Notes: generated from the sequence alone by a model not told the origin. DNA of 64,000 nt from G963662675 sp963676845 (GCA_963676845.2 CAXXKK010000021.1:1-64000); one strand, 5' to 3'. Shown: positions 44,758-54,551, counted from the stretch's first letter. Numbers and translations: made by a program.

Positions 44758-45873
44758 TTATTTCTTTGAAATTATCACCTTTTTCGTTGGATCGAGATTA
44801 GTATTCCTCAACTCTACCTGCCTGATTGTATTTGCTGCCAACTCATAAAAAGCTTTTCCCATTGGAGATGTTTCATCTTCAGCAACAGGTTTGCCGATAT
44901 CACCACCTTCTCGAATTCCCTGTACAATAGGAATTTCTCCAAGAAGAGAAAGCCCCAGCTTCTCACTTAATTTCTTACCACCATCTTTTCCAAAGATGTA
45001 ATATTTATTATCAGGAAGTTCTTCAGGCGTAAACCAAGCCATGTTCTCTACCAAGCCAATAACCGGAACATCAACCGTTTTACTGCTAAACATGCTAACT
45101 CCTTTAATCACATCAGCCAAAGCCACATCTTGAGGAGTTGTTACAATTATTGCTCCTGTAACCGGAACAGTCTGAACCAAAGTGAGGTGAATATCGCTGG
45201 TTCCCGGAGGAAGATCGATCAGCAGATAATCCAGCTCTCCCCAGTTTCCATCAGTAATTAACTGTTTTAGCGCATTTGAAGCCATTGGTCCACGCCAAAC
45301 CACAGCATCCTCAACCGGAACAAAAAATCCAATGGAAAGAATTTTAACACCATATTTTGTAATAGGTTGAATGGCATCACGACCGTCGACTTTCTCGACT
45401 AAAGGACGCTCATCTTCTGCCCCAAACATTTTGGGAATTGAAGGACCAAAAATATCTGCATCAATCAAGCCCACTTTAGCTCCTGTTTTTGCCAGGGAAA
45501 CAGCCAGGTTTGCCGCAACGGTAGATTTACCAACTCCACCTTTTCCGGAAGCCACAGCCACAATATTTTTCACTTTTGGCAAAATTGGACGTTCCATCTG
45601 GTGAATGGCTTTTGCAGTTATGTTACCGCGGATCTCAACATCTCCTCCCATATATTTTTCAATGGCTGCAACACAAGCTTTCTTAACCGTTTCAACATTC
45701 GGATCATCAGAACGTTGAAAAACAAGGGAAAAACTCACCTTTTTACCGGCAATCCGAATTTCCTGAACCATATCCATTGATACAATATCCTCTTTTGATC
45801 CAGGATAAATAACAGATCTTAACGCATCTGTTACATCCTTAGGCATTATTATTTTTCGTGGTACATCAGCCAT
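44758..45873 (-). CDS. mrp: Mrp/NBP35-family P-loop iron-sulfur cluster carrier
   Basis: 371 residues. An N-terminal MIP18-like domain (about 1-90) precedes the P-loop ATPase with the deviant Walker A ASGKGGVGKSTVAANLAVSL and DADIFGPSIP. Canonical ApbC/Mrp proteins have a CxxC after the NMS/NMA segment that bridges the cluster between monomers; here the segment reads NMAWFTPEELPDNKYYIFG, with no cysteines. Cluster binding may therefore differ. It is the last gene of a tight cluster with atl and trmB. Confidence 0.93.
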   Translation of the reverse strand: MADVPRKIIMPKDVTDALRSVIYPGSKEDIVSMDMVQEIRIAGKKVSFSLVFQRSDDPNVETVKKACVAAIEKYMGGDVEIRGNITAKAIHQMERPILPKVKNIVAVASGKGGVGKSTVAANLAVSLAKTGAKVGLIDADIFGPSIPKMFGAEDERPLVEKVDGRDAIQPITKYGVKILSIGFFVPVEDAVVWRGPMASNALKQLITDGNWGELDYLLIDLPPGTSDIHLTLVQTVPVTGAIIVTTPQDVALADVIKGVSMFSSKTVDVPVIGLVENMAWFTPEELPDNKYYIFGKDGGKKLSEKLGLSLLGEIPIVQGIREGGDIGKPVAEDETSPMGKAFYELAANTIRQVELRNTNLDPTKKVIISKK

Positions 45874-45890
45874 AATATCTGAATTTATGT

Positions 45891-46226
45891 TTAAACTTTA
45901 ATTTCCAATTCTATGTTCGGATCCCAGAACAACTTTTTGAACTCAACAACTTCATCATTCTTTATTTTCACCCCTTCGTTTTCAAGCAATTCTTGCATCG
46001 CAGATAGTGTTGTAAAATGATGCTTGCCAGTTAGCAATCCTTTTGAATTAACAACCCTGTGAGCTGGCACAAAAACATCCTGAGAATGAGCTTTATTCAT
46101 TGCCCAACCAACCACTCTTGCAGATCGGGCAGTTCCCAAATAACGGGCAATAGCCCCATAACTGGTAACTCTTCCTGAAGGAATTAGTCTCGCGACGTCA
46201 TAAACCATTTCAAAAAAATCATCCAT
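45891..46226 (-). CDS. Alkyltransferase-like (ATL) protein, MGMT homologue without the cysteine
   Basis: 111 residues of the MGMT C-terminal fold. The recognition helix SYGAIARYLG and the arginine finger region SARVVGWAM are intact, but the alkyl-acceptor PCHR motif is PAHRVV, so Cys is Ala. Such ATL proteins bind O6-alkylguanine without repairing it and hand the site to nucleotide excision repair. It starts 2 bp before trmB ends, indicating coupling. Confidence 0.92.
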   Translation of the reverse strand: MDDFFEMVYDVARLIPSGRVTSYGAIARYLGTARSARVVGWAMNKAHSQDVFVPAHRVVNSKGLLTGKHHFTTLSAMQELLENEGVKIKNDEVVEFKKLFWDPNIELEIKV

Positions 46227-46228
46227 AT

Positions 46229-46969
46229 TTATTCCCGGGCTGAACGTCCAAAACTACGGTACGGGTCTTTTTCAATTTCAACATTAGGTTCCCGTAGTGG
46301 CTCGTTGTGGTTTAACTGAAAAGATAAATATTTTATAGGAATTCCCCGTTCTCGCCATTGCTTTTCATAGAAGGTCTGAATAGACAAAATATCGTCTAAA
46401 ATATCCGACTCGTATAGATCTTCCGTCTGCGCCAGAATCTTCAGGCCATTCTCCTTTACCATTTCCAATGTATATTGATACTGAAAATTGCTATCTGTCT
46501 TTAAATGAATGATTCCACCCTCACCCAAAATACGCCGATACCTTTCCATAAAGTTAGAAGCGGTAAGCCTTTTCCGTGCACTCTTCATTTGCGGATCAGG
46601 AAAGGTAAGCCAAATCTGCTCAATTTCCCCGGGAGCAAAAAACTTCTCAACAAATTCAATTTTTGAACGGATAAAACATACATTCTTTATTCCATCTTCA
46701 ATTGCTTGCTTTGCCCCTTTCCACATTCGGGCTCCTTTTATATCAATCCCAATAAAATTCTTTTCAGGAATATATTTTGCCAACGAAACAGAATATTCAC
46801 CTTTTCCACAACCTAATTCCAGAATTAGAGGATTTGTATTACCAAAAAACTTCTGACTCCATTCTCCTTTATTCTCATGATCAGATTGTTCCGGAGACTG
46901 AAACGGAACTTGTATGACATTTTCAAAAGTTGCCATTTCAGCAAACTTTTTCAACTTATTCTTTCCCAC
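46229..46969 (-). CDS. trmB: tRNA (guanine-N7-)-methyltransferase
   Basis: 246 residues. The SAM site is LELGCGKGEYSVSLA, followed by FIGIDIKGARMWKGAK and the TrmB signature WLTFPDPQMKSARKRLT. It methylates G46 of tRNAs. It is placed 6 bp after gldH and 2 bp before atl. Confidence 0.97.
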   Translation of the reverse strand: MGKNKLKKFAEMATFENVIQVPFQSPEQSDHENKGEWSQKFFGNTNPLILELGCGKGEYSVSLAKYIPEKNFIGIDIKGARMWKGAKQAIEDGIKNVCFIRSKIEFVEKFFAPGEIEQIWLTFPDPQMKSARKRLTASNFMERYRRILGEGGIIHLKTDSNFQYQYTLEMVKENGLKILAQTEDLYESDILDDILSIQTFYEKQWRERGIPIKYLSFQLNHNEPLREPNVEIEKDPYRSFGRSARE

Positions 46970-46975
46970 TTCTAG

Positions 46976-47437
46976 CTAATTTGTTTTTTCAATACGAAAC
47001 CCAATATCCTGTATCCCTCTCAAATTTGATGTCCGCATACCATGCTGAATAACAAACTTATATTCTCCTTCGAGAGGGAAATAAACGTTCCTTTTATATA
47101 AAAACTGATTGTCAAATAAATCTCCAATACCACTTCCTAACCATCGTCCACGATTATCAGCCAAAGTATATTCAATCGTATCTGAGAGAATCTCTCCATC
47201 AGGTGATTGAATCTCAACAAACAGCCAAATATTGCTATTGGGATAGTTTCCATTATTTCGAATATTGATGTAAAGATTGAAATCTTCCGAGGTACTATCC
47301 AGCATTACGGGAAAAACAACAAGCGAGTCTTTGTTCCATCCGGTTTCACCTATTGTTTTGTAGTCTTCAAACACCCCATTTGAATCGCATGAAAAGAGCA
47401 ATGCTCCCAAAATAGCAAATAAAGCTATGTATCTCAT
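46976..47437 (-). CDS. gldH: Gliding motility lipoprotein GldH
   Basis: 153 residues with lipobox LLFSC at residue 17. The GldH pattern is seen in W..DSLVVFPVMLDST, then NLYINIRNNGNYP-N-NIWLFVE, TIEYTLADNRGRWLG and the C-terminal IQHGMRT. It is a periplasm-facing lipoprotein found across Bacteroidota, including non-gliders, and is needed for gliding in Flavobacterium. Its neighbour ricT is the usual partner in this phylum. Confidence 0.92.
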   Translation of the reverse strand: MRYIALFAILGALLFSCDSNGVFEDYKTIGETGWNKDSLVVFPVMLDSTSEDFNLYINIRNNGNYPNSNIWLFVEIQSPDGEILSDTIEYTLADNRGRWLGSGIGDLFDNQFLYKRNVYFPLEGEYKFVIQHGMRTSNLRGIQDIGFRIEKTN

Positions 47438-47484
47438 CTTAAATTAATTGTTTCAAGGTAGAAGATATTGTTTCGCTGCACCTT

Positions 47485-48642
47485 TTACTTCTTGTTTCTA
47501 TTTCGATTTGGCCTGTTCTCGTTATTATTGTTGTTTTTTCTAGGCTTTCGCTTTTTACGCCGCGGCTTATTGGCATTTTTAGGCTTATCGAACCGCGTTA
47601 AACTGTCTTGCGATAATACATCTTCGTATTCTTTTGCTTTTTGAGAAGGAGCATTAAACTGATCTTTTACCAAAGTAGATACTTTCTTGCCTCTCTTGTT
47701 CAGTCGGATAATTTCTTTTACCCGATCTACAGGAACAGCTACAGGTCCGGTACTCTTATCTGAATCATCTACATAATACATAATTCGGTTGAAGATGTCG
47801 ACCTTAAAGAAACGATAAACTCCTTTCTCTGTTTCCAGTGAAATATTGTTTGGTGGAAAATCTTTTTGAGCATCAATATATGAGTCAACTTCGAAATTCA
47901 GGCAACATTTCAATTTACCACACTGCCCGGCAAGTTTTTGTGGATTTAGCGAGATTTCCTGATAACGGGCTGCATTTGTAGTTACCGAAACAAAATTGCT
48001 AATCCAGGTTCCACAGCAAAGCTCCCTTCCACAAGGACCAATCCCACCGATGCGACCAGCCTCCTGACGGGCACCAATCTGTTTCATCTCAATGCGGATA
48101 CGGAAAGTTTCAGCCAAAACCTTAATTAATTGTCTAAAATCCACCCGCCCTTCAGCTATATAATAGAAAATTGCTTTGGTTTTATCTCCCTGATATTCAA
48201 CATCACCAATTTTCATATCCAGTTTTAAATCTGAAGCAATCTGCCTCGATTTTATCATGGTATTGTGTTCAAGCTTTATCGCTTCTTCCCACTTCTCAAT
48301 GTCTGCCGGTTTTGCTTTCCGGTAAACTTTACGCAATTCACCATTAACTAAGGTTACCTTGTGTTTTTTCATCTGGTGCTTAACCAACTCACCGGTTAAA
48401 CTTACTATTCCAATGTCATGGCCGGGATTGGCCTCAACAGCAACAATATCTCCTTCTTTTAAACGTAAATTATTGACATTCCTATAATAGTCCTTGCGTG
48501 TATTCTTAAATCGAACTTCAATAACGTTTTCCCTGTCGGTAACATTGGAAACATCTCCCAGCCAATCGTAAACATCTAATTTAGCACATGTCCCCGCTTT
48601 AGTGTTACAACATCCACGTTCGATTGATAAATTCTCATCCAT
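47485..48642 (-). CDS. ricT: PSP1-domain protein, RicT-like
   Basis: 385 residues. The PSP1 domain spans about residues 40-260. Cysteine motifs GPCGRELCCGTW and CGKLKCCLNFE match the [4Fe-4S]-binding residues of RicT; the N-terminus adds GCCNTKAGTC. The C-terminus is a Lys/Arg/Asn-rich low-complexity tail (about 345-385). In Bacillus the Ric complex supports RNase Y-dependent mRNA processing; the role in Bacteroidota is not established. holB, often adjacent, is separated from it by the kinase gene. Confidence 0.92.
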   Translation of the reverse strand: MDENLSIERGCCNTKAGTCAKLDVYDWLGDVSNVTDRENVIEVRFKNTRKDYYRNVNNLRLKEGDIVAVEANPGHDIGIVSLTGELVKHQMKKHKVTLVNGELRKVYRKAKPADIEKWEEAIKLEHNTMIKSRQIASDLKLDMKIGDVEYQGDKTKAIFYYIAEGRVDFRQLIKVLAETFRIRIEMKQIGARQEAGRIGGIGPCGRELCCGTWISNFVSVTTNAARYQEISLNPQKLAGQCGKLKCCLNFEVDSYIDAQKDFPPNNISLETEKGVYRFFKVDIFNRIMYYVDDSDKSTGPVAVPVDRVKEIIRLNKRGKKVSTLVKDQFNAPSQKAKEYEDVLSQDSLTRFDKPKNANKPRRKKRKPRKNNNNNENRPNRNRNKK

Positions 48643-48853
48643 AATGTTTTTAGTTTCATCTGGTTCGAAATTGAGCCAGAAAGCCTAAGCTATAATGAAT
48701 ACAAAAATAATTAATAATGCTGATATACAAAGTTTCAGAAAATTATGTATAAATTATTCGTACAACCAGCAACAATCTCTGGACTTATCGTATTTTATTT
48801 ATTGTTTGTATTTTCGCAGAATTATTTACATTTAATAAAAAATGTGATAAACG

Positions 48854-50736
48854 ATGAGTTCTTCTCTACCTCATAGTCCAATTTCTATAAAACCTATAAC
48901 TGCAAAAATTATTCAACATATTTTAAAAGCAATTAATTTATTATGCATAAAGGGATTTTGATTACGGATAAAAATGATAGAATTAAGTTCGTAAGTCGTG
49001 GTTTTGCTCATATCTTAGATTGTAAACCCGACCAGTTAATGAATCGAAATATTTTAAACGATTTCAACTCAGAACTATTTGAGCGAATAACTAACACATA
49101 TATTCAATCTAAGAATTATCTATCGTCATCTACCATGCAAATTAATGGTTCTCTAAGATTTCACGGAGAATTTCATCCAATAGCAACAAACAAATCTTTC
49201 CAGGGAATGATCTGCATCTTATGTGAGACGAATTATTCCAGTAGCGATTTTCATCACCTCAAAAAGATATCAGACCATTTACCAGCTGCCATTTTTTCAA
49301 GAACTCCCGACGAGAGGATCAAATACATCAGTCCTAATATTGAAAAGATAATCGGATATCAACCCAATATAACAACAATAAAATGGACTGATCTTATGTC
49401 TAGTAGTCATATAAACAATGATGCAATCACACATGAAACAAAAGCTAATAATCTTCCCTATGAACTTGAGCTAATTCATAAAGACCAATCTTTTGTTCGC
49501 GTTGGAATTGAAGAATTTCCCGTAATCAATAATGGTAAAACTGATTGCATTATTGGAACAATCACCAAAAGGTTCAAACACCAAAACTCAATTACCCATC
49601 TACTTAGAAGCAACTATGGACTACAAGCATTATTAAGAAATGCCCCAATGGCTATTGCTATTGGACATAACAACAACTCTATAGAATTTGTCAATGAAAA
49701 ATTTACAGAGCTATTTGGCTACAAAATAGACGAAGTTAAAGAATGGGAAAATGTGGGAAATAGCTTTTCCTGATGAAAAATACCGAAAAACGGTTTATAA
49801 TGATTGGAATAAAAGAACCAACCCAGATAACAATAAACATGAAATAGCAGTTGAAAATGTTGTCACCTGTAAAGACGGAACAAAAAAAAACATCCAGGTT
49901 TCCTGGAATATAATAAACCAAACATTAGTTGCATTTTTCAACGATGTCACTCAATACCGAAAACTCGAAAAAGAGTTAAAAACCAGCAATGAAGAACTTG
50001 AAAAAGCGAAACGTAAAGCAGAAAATAGTGACATGCTAAAGTCTGCTTTTCTGGCGAACATGTCTCATGAAATAAGAACCCCGATGAATAGCATTATTGG
50101 GTTTTCGAATATATTGGCCGAAGAATCACTTTCAGAGAAAAGCCGAAAAAAATATTCAGGATATGTTAAAAATTCCGGAGAACACCTTCTTCGTATTGTA
50201 GATGACATTATCGATATCGCTAAAATAGAATCCAATCAGTTAAGGCTCTCATTTCAAGTGGATTCATGTAATAAAAATGCTTGAAGACATCTATGAATAT
50301 CAGTGTCAAAATCCATTATTACAGAGAAAACCGAAAATTCTACTGAAGTTAAACATAAAAGAAATCCCTAAAAAGCTTGAAATAAACTCTGACCCCATAC
50401 GACTAAAACAAGTATTCGACAACCTTATATCCAATGCAATCAAAAACACCCATGAAGGATCAATTGAGCTCGGACTTAAAGAGTTTTCAAAAAAGAACAA
50501 TTTTGTCTCATTCTATGTAAAAGATACCGGTATTGGTATTCCGGAAGATGCACAAAAAGATATTTTTAAACGTTTTCTTCAAAATTGAATCCCAGATACC
50601 TCAAAAGGGTTCAGGCTTAGGATTAAGCATCGTAAAAGGAATACTATCTCTGGTTCAGGGAGAAATCTGGTTTGAATCAAAAGAAAGAGTTGGAACAAGC
50701 TTCTATTTCAAAATCCCGATAAACCCTACTTTCTGA
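48854..50736 (+). pseudogene. PAS-domain sensor histidine kinase, frame-disrupted
   Basis: The parts are spread over several frames. 48943-49773 holds PAS domains (GILITDKNDRIKFVSRGF, FVNEKFTELFGYKIDEV). 49751-50284 has the PAS end (WEIAFPDEKYRK) and the H-box SAFLANMSHEIRTPMNSIIG. 50277-50588 has the N-box NLISNAIKNTH and DTGIGIPE. 50533-50736 has GSGLGLSIVKGIL. Joins are needed near 49755, 50275 and 50583 (AAAA to AAA at the last). An ATG at 48854 opens a further N-terminal piece that would join near 48957. Either the gene is decaying or the sequence has errors. It lies on the opposite strand between ricT and holB, and its end overlaps holB by 11 bp. Confidence 0.8.
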
Positions 50737-51850
50737 TTAGTTTTACAATACGTAGGGAAAAATCGGTAAAAATAATTCGGGGATTGCCATTCATAGCTAT
50801 GTGCTTAAAAGCTTTTTCAAATTCCTCTGAGATTGGAATAATATTCCGCTCATTAATAAAAGGTGAAAAACGGGACGAAAAATTTTGCTCCTCTTCATCC
50901 ATGTAAACCAATTCCTTTTTGTGCAGGTTATTGACAAAGTTCTCACGAACCAAGCCCATGGAATAATTCAAAAAACTTTTTTGCCGCTCCCTACCAATAG
51001 TTGAAATTTCACCAACCCATTTAAACAAATCCAGAAATTTACGACCATAAGCGAAGCGCATCAACTCTTTAAATCGGTCTAGATTATAAAGATTACTTTC
51101 ACTGGTATTCAAAAGATTTAAAGCCTTTCGGTAATCTCCTCTACTAAGATGTACAAGATTTGTAATATTTTTCCCTTCTGTTTCAGGTAATTTCTGCAAA
51201 GCTGCAGTCATCGACTCTGCATCAATACCCGGTATTTTGGCAAGTTGACAACGGGAACGAATTGTCCCAATTATATCTTCCTCATTTTCTGTAACCAACA
51301 GAAACAATGTTTTTACCGGTGGCTCCTCAATCATTTTCAAGAGCTTGTTTGAACATGAAACATGCATCTTCTCAGGCATCCAAATAATCATCACTTTATA
51401 TTCTGCCTCAAAAGATTTCAGATTTAACTTCCTTATAATTTCCTCACTTTCATGAGAATAAATCAAACCCTGTGCATTTTCAACACCTACTTGATTAAAC
51501 CATTCCTCCAGGTTAAAATAAGGTTTGTCCAGAATGATTTTACGCCATTCTTCCAGGAAATTATCACTAACCGGTTCTTTAAATTTTGGGGTCTTTACAA
51601 CCGGGAAAACAAAATGCAAGTCAGGATGAATCAGCTTATTATATTTTTTACAGGAAGAACATTGCCCGCAAGAATCATTTTCTGTTTTATTCAAACATGA
51701 AACATATTGGGCATAAGCCAAGGCTAAAGCCAATGTACCATATCCAACTGAACCAGAAAGCAATTGAGCATGACTAACACGCCCTTCCTTTACTGTTTGA
51801 ATCATTCTTTTTTTAACGGCTTCCTGCCCTATTACATCGCGAAAAAACAT
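50726..51850 (-). CDS. holB: DNA polymerase III subunit delta'
   Basis: 374 residues. The clamp-loader AAA+ fold starts FRDVIGQEAVKKRMIQTV; the P-loop is degenerate (GSVGYGTLAL), as expected for delta' which does not hydrolyse ATP. A zinc module CGQCSSCKKY and HPD, then MIEEPPVKTLFLLVTENEE and RSRCQ, are conserved. It is part of the replisome clamp loader. Confidence 0.94.
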   Translation of the reverse strand: MFFRDVIGQEAVKKRMIQTVKEGRVSHAQLLSGSVGYGTLALALAYAQYVSCLNKTENDSCGQCSSCKKYNKLIHPDLHFVFPVVKTPKFKEPVSDNFLEEWRKIILDKPYFNLEEWFNQVGVENAQGLIYSHESEEIIRKLNLKSFEAEYKVMIIWMPEKMHVSCSNKLLKMIEEPPVKTLFLLVTENEEDIIGTIRSRCQLAKIPGIDAESMTAALQKLPETEGKNITNLVHLSRGDYRKALNLLNTSESNLYNLDRFKELMRFAYGRKFLDLFKWVGEISTIGRERQKSFLNYSMGLVRENFVNNLHKKELVYMDEEEQNFSSRFSPFINERNIIPISEEFEKAFKHIAMNGNPRIIFTDFSLRIVKLIRK

Positions 51851-51868
51851 AGCTGTTGTTTAGAAAAA

Positions 51869-51876
51869 CAAAAATA
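51869..51876 (-). promoter_or_regulatory. -7 box TATTTTTG for holB
   Basis: Consensus TAnnTTTG on the minus strand, 18 bp before the holB ATG. Confidence 0.5.
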
Positions 51877-52018
51877 ACAAAACCCTCTCCTTTTTCATAT
51901 TGAAGACCAAAAACTTTATGAACATCTTTGACTATCAACACGTAAAAACATACTTTACTTCTGCATTAATAATTCTTCATAAGAAAGAAAGAGTGAAAGT
52001 TACGAATGATCTTTTTTT

Positions 52019-52026
52019 TATATTTG
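52019..52026 (+). promoter_or_regulatory. -7 box TATATTTG for pgk
   Basis: Perfect TAnnTTTG, 34 bp before the pgk start. Confidence 0.55.
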
Positions 52027-52060
52027 ATACGATTTTTAAGAAACTAAAAAAAACAAAATT

Positions 52061-53245
52061 ATGCAGACAATTGATACTTTCAATTTTTCAGGGAAAAAGG
52101 CAATTATCCGTGTTGATTTCAACGTGCCTTTAAACGATAAATTCGAAATTACTGATGATACTCGTATCCGTGCAGCTTTACCTACTATTAAAAAAGTTTT
52201 GGCTGATGGCGGTTCCGTAGTTCTTATGTCACACCTTGGTCGTCCAACTGACGGACCAGAAGATAGATTTTCATTGAAACATGTTATTTCAAATCTTTCA
52301 GCTCATCTTGGTGTTGACGTGAAGTTTGTTGATGACTGCATTGGTGAAAAAGTTCTTGAAGCCAAAGCTGCTCTTCAGCCAGGTGAAGTTCTTCTTATGG
52401 AAAACCTTCGTTTCTACAAAGCAGAAAATAAAGATAAAGAAGCTATGCCAGGTTTCGCAAAACAACTTGCAGAAGGTTGTGACGTTTACATCAACGATGC
52501 ATTTGGTACTGCTCACCGTAGCCACGCTTCAACAGCTGTTATTGCTCAGTTTGTTGATGTAAAAATGCCTGGTTACCTACTTGACAAAGAAATCAAATTC
52601 TTGGGTGAAACTGTTGAAAACCCTGTTAAACCTTTCGTTGCTATCGTAGGTGGTGCTAAAGTTTCAGGTAAATTGGAAGTATTGAAATCATTGATTGAAA
52701 AAGTAGATACAATTTTAATCGGTGGTGGTATGGCATATACTTTCCTTAAAGCTCAGGGACACGGGATTGGTGGTTCTTTGGTTGAAGAAGATCTTATTGA
52801 TACAGCAAAACAAATTTTGACTGATGCTGAAGCAAAAGGAGTTAAATTCATGTTACCTGTTGACAACTTAGCTGCTGACAAATTTGCTGATGACGCAGAC
52901 ATTCAAGTTGTAGGTGTTGAAATTCCTGAAGGAAGAATGGCATTGGATATCGGTCCAAAAACAATCGAAGCTTATTCAGCAGAAATTGCAAGTGCAAAAA
53001 CTGTTGTATGGAATGGTCCTATGGGATGTTTTGAAATGCCTAACTTCTCAAAAGGTACTTTCGGAGTTTGCCAGGCTGTTGCTGATTCTGATTCTATCTC
53101 TATTATTGGAGGTGGTGATTCAGTTGCTGCTGTAAACAAAAGTGGATTAGCTGACAAAATGAGCCACATCTCAACTGGGGGTGGTGCTTCTCTGGAATAC
53201 TTAGAAGGAAAAGTTCTTCCAGGAGTAGCTGCAGTAAAAGGATAG
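52061..53245 (+). CDS. pgk: Phosphoglycerate kinase
   Basis: 394 residues, full length. The substrate-binding RVDFNVPLND, SHLGRPTDGPEDRFSL and AFGTAHRSHAST, the hinge region and the C-terminal ATP-binding GGGDSVAAVNKSG with HISTGGGASLEYLEGK are all present. It makes ATP from 1,3-bisphosphoglycerate in glycolysis. The codon choice is strongly biased, as in highly expressed genes, and a terminator follows. Confidence 0.98.
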   Translation: MQTIDTFNFSGKKAIIRVDFNVPLNDKFEITDDTRIRAALPTIKKVLADGGSVVLMSHLGRPTDGPEDRFSLKHVISNLSAHLGVDVKFVDDCIGEKVLEAKAALQPGEVLLMENLRFYKAENKDKEAMPGFAKQLAEGCDVYINDAFGTAHRSHASTAVIAQFVDVKMPGYLLDKEIKFLGETVENPVKPFVAIVGGAKVSGKLEVLKSLIEKVDTILIGGGMAYTFLKAQGHGIGGSLVEEDLIDTAKQILTDAEAKGVKFMLPVDNLAADKFADDADIQVVGVEIPEGRMALDIGPKTIEAYSAEIASAKTVVWNGPMGCFEMPNFSKGTFGVCQAVADSDSISIIGGGDSVAAVNKSGLADKMSHISTGGGASLEYLEGKVLPGVAAVKG

Positions 53246-53271
53246 TTAGAAAACACTCTTTTCTATAATAC

Positions 53272-53306
53272 AAGCCCGGAGGTTGACCTTCGGGCTTTTT
53301 CTTTTT
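53272..53306 (+). terminator. Terminator after pgk
   Basis: AAGCCCG and CGGGCTT pair, extended by AGG/CCT, around a TTGA loop, with a T-rich tail. Confidence 0.85.
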
Positions 53307-53331
53307 AACTTTATTCTAAAATTCTTTAATT

Positions 53332-53754
53332 ATGAAATCGAAACAAGCTGTTGAGAACTTCAAAACAATGAATAGTACCCAGTCAGTCTTAACTGCTTTT
53401 TCAGAAGAACTGGGACTAGACAAAAAAACTGCACTTAAAATTGCTGCCGGATTTAGCAGTGGTTTGGGAAACGGAGGAACCTGCGGTGCTGTAACCGGGG
53501 CGTGTATGGTTATTAGTTTGCAAACAAAAACCGGGAAATCATTGCAGGAACAAAACAATATAGCGAAAAGAAAAATGCAACGCTTTAACCAGCTTTTCCT
53601 TGAAAAATACGGATCACTTCAATGTAAATACTTACTGGGAACTGATATATCAACACCGGAAGGACTGGAAAAATCCCAACAACAAGATCTTTTTAATAAG
53701 GTTTGTCCGTCACTTATTGAAACTGCATGTAAAATCATTGAAAACGAACTTTGA
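53332..53754 (+). CDS. C-GCAxxG-C-C family putative redox protein
   Basis: 140 residues. The family core is visible as GLGNGGTCGAVTGACMVISL at about 44-63, with later cysteines in LQCKYLLG and KVCPSLI. In usual members the N-terminal motif is NCAQSV; here it is NSTQSV, so the first conserved Cys is replaced. The family is proposed to be redox-active, but its reaction is unknown. It stands alone after the pgk terminator. Confidence 0.82.
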   Translation: MKSKQAVENFKTMNSTQSVLTAFSEELGLDKKTALKIAAGFSSGLGNGGTCGAVTGACMVISLQTKTGKSLQEQNNIAKRKMQRFNQLFLEKYGSLQCKYLLGTDISTPEGLEKSQQQDLFNKVCPSLIETACKIIENEL

Positions 53755-53758
53755 GAAA

Positions 53759-53794
53759 CAAAAAAACCGTCCCAAATGGAACGGTTCTTTTATT
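53759..53794. terminator. Bidirectional terminator between the redox-type gene and rpsP
   Basis: AACCGTCCC and GGAACGGTT pair with one mismatch around AAAT. A-rich and T-rich flanks allow function on both strands. Confidence 0.75.
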
Positions 53795-53844
53795 GATCGA
53801 TATCTGTTAAAAATATTTTCTTCTTATTAACAGGCGACCTGAAA

Positions 53845-54426
53845 CTACTCAGCTTTTTCTTCTCCTTCAGCAGGAGTATCCTCTGCTGGTGCTTCTTCAG
53901 TAGCTCCTTCTTCAGCAGTTTCCTCTGCATTAGCTTCTGCTTCTGCAGCAGCGGCTTCAGCTTCTGCCTCTGCGGCTCTTTTGGCAATTGTTTCTGCTCT
54001 CTCTGCGTTAATCTTAGCCTCTGCATCCAAACGAGCTTGTTTGTCAGCTTCAGTTTCTTTAGATAAACGGTCTTTTTTCGCCTGAATTTTAGATTCTTTA
54101 TCAGCTACCCAAGCTTTGAATCTTTTTTCAGCCTCTTCTTCCGAGAAAGCACCTTTTGCAACACCACCCTGAAGATGTTTCATATACATAACACCTTTGT
54201 AAGATAAAATAGCTCTTACAGTGTCTGTTGGTTGGGCACCTTTGTTCAGCCAGTTTAAAGCTTTATCAAAATCAAGATCGATCGTAGCAGGATTTGTATT
54301 TGGATTATAAGATCCAATCCTTTCAATGTAACGACCATCCCGTGGTGCCCTGCTATCAGCTATCACAATGTGATAGAATGCGTAACGTTTGCGACCTTGT
54401 CGCTGCAATCTGATTTTTGCTGGCAT
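53845..54426 (-). CDS. rpsP: 30S ribosomal protein S16 with long acidic tail
   Basis: 193 residues. The first 85 are bS16 (MPAKIRLQRQGRKRYAFYHI, IERIGSYNPNTNP). The rest is a charged extension ending in an Ala/Glu-rich tail of about 60 residues; such extensions are common in Bacteroidota but not in E. coli (82 residues). The tail's role is unknown. The gene is single and divergent from a lipoprotein gene. Confidence 0.97.
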   Translation of the reverse strand: MPAKIRLQRQGRKRYAFYHIVIADSRAPRDGRYIERIGSYNPNTNPATIDLDFDKALNWLNKGAQPTDTVRAILSYKGVMYMKHLQGGVAKGAFSEEEAEKRFKAWVADKESKIQAKKDRLSKETEADKQARLDAEAKINAERAETIAKRAAEAEAEAAAAEAEANAEETAEEGATEEAPAEDTPAEGEEKAE

Positions 54427-54472
54427 TGAATTTTAATTTAAATTGATAAATAAAAATTGTAAAAATGTGGCG

Positions 54473-54480
54473 CAAAGATA
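54473..54480 (-). promoter_or_regulatory. -7 box TATCTTTG for rpsP
   Basis: Perfect TAnnTTTG on the minus strand, 46 bp before the rpsP ATG. Confidence 0.55.
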
Positions 54481-54543
54481 ATCTTTTATTTCTGAATCAA
54501 AACAATACAAGTCTTTAAAAATCGATTACACAAATTTTCCTTT

Positions 54544-54551
54544 TACATTTG
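54544..54551 (+). promoter_or_regulatory. -7 box TACATTTG for the lipoprotein gene
   Basis: Perfect TAnnTTTG, 71 bp before the ATG at 54623, leaving a long leader. Confidence 0.45.

Noticed and set aside
45891..46226. Active O6-methylguanine methyltransferase
   Set aside because: The acceptor Cys is Ala in PAHRVV, so it is an ATL protein.
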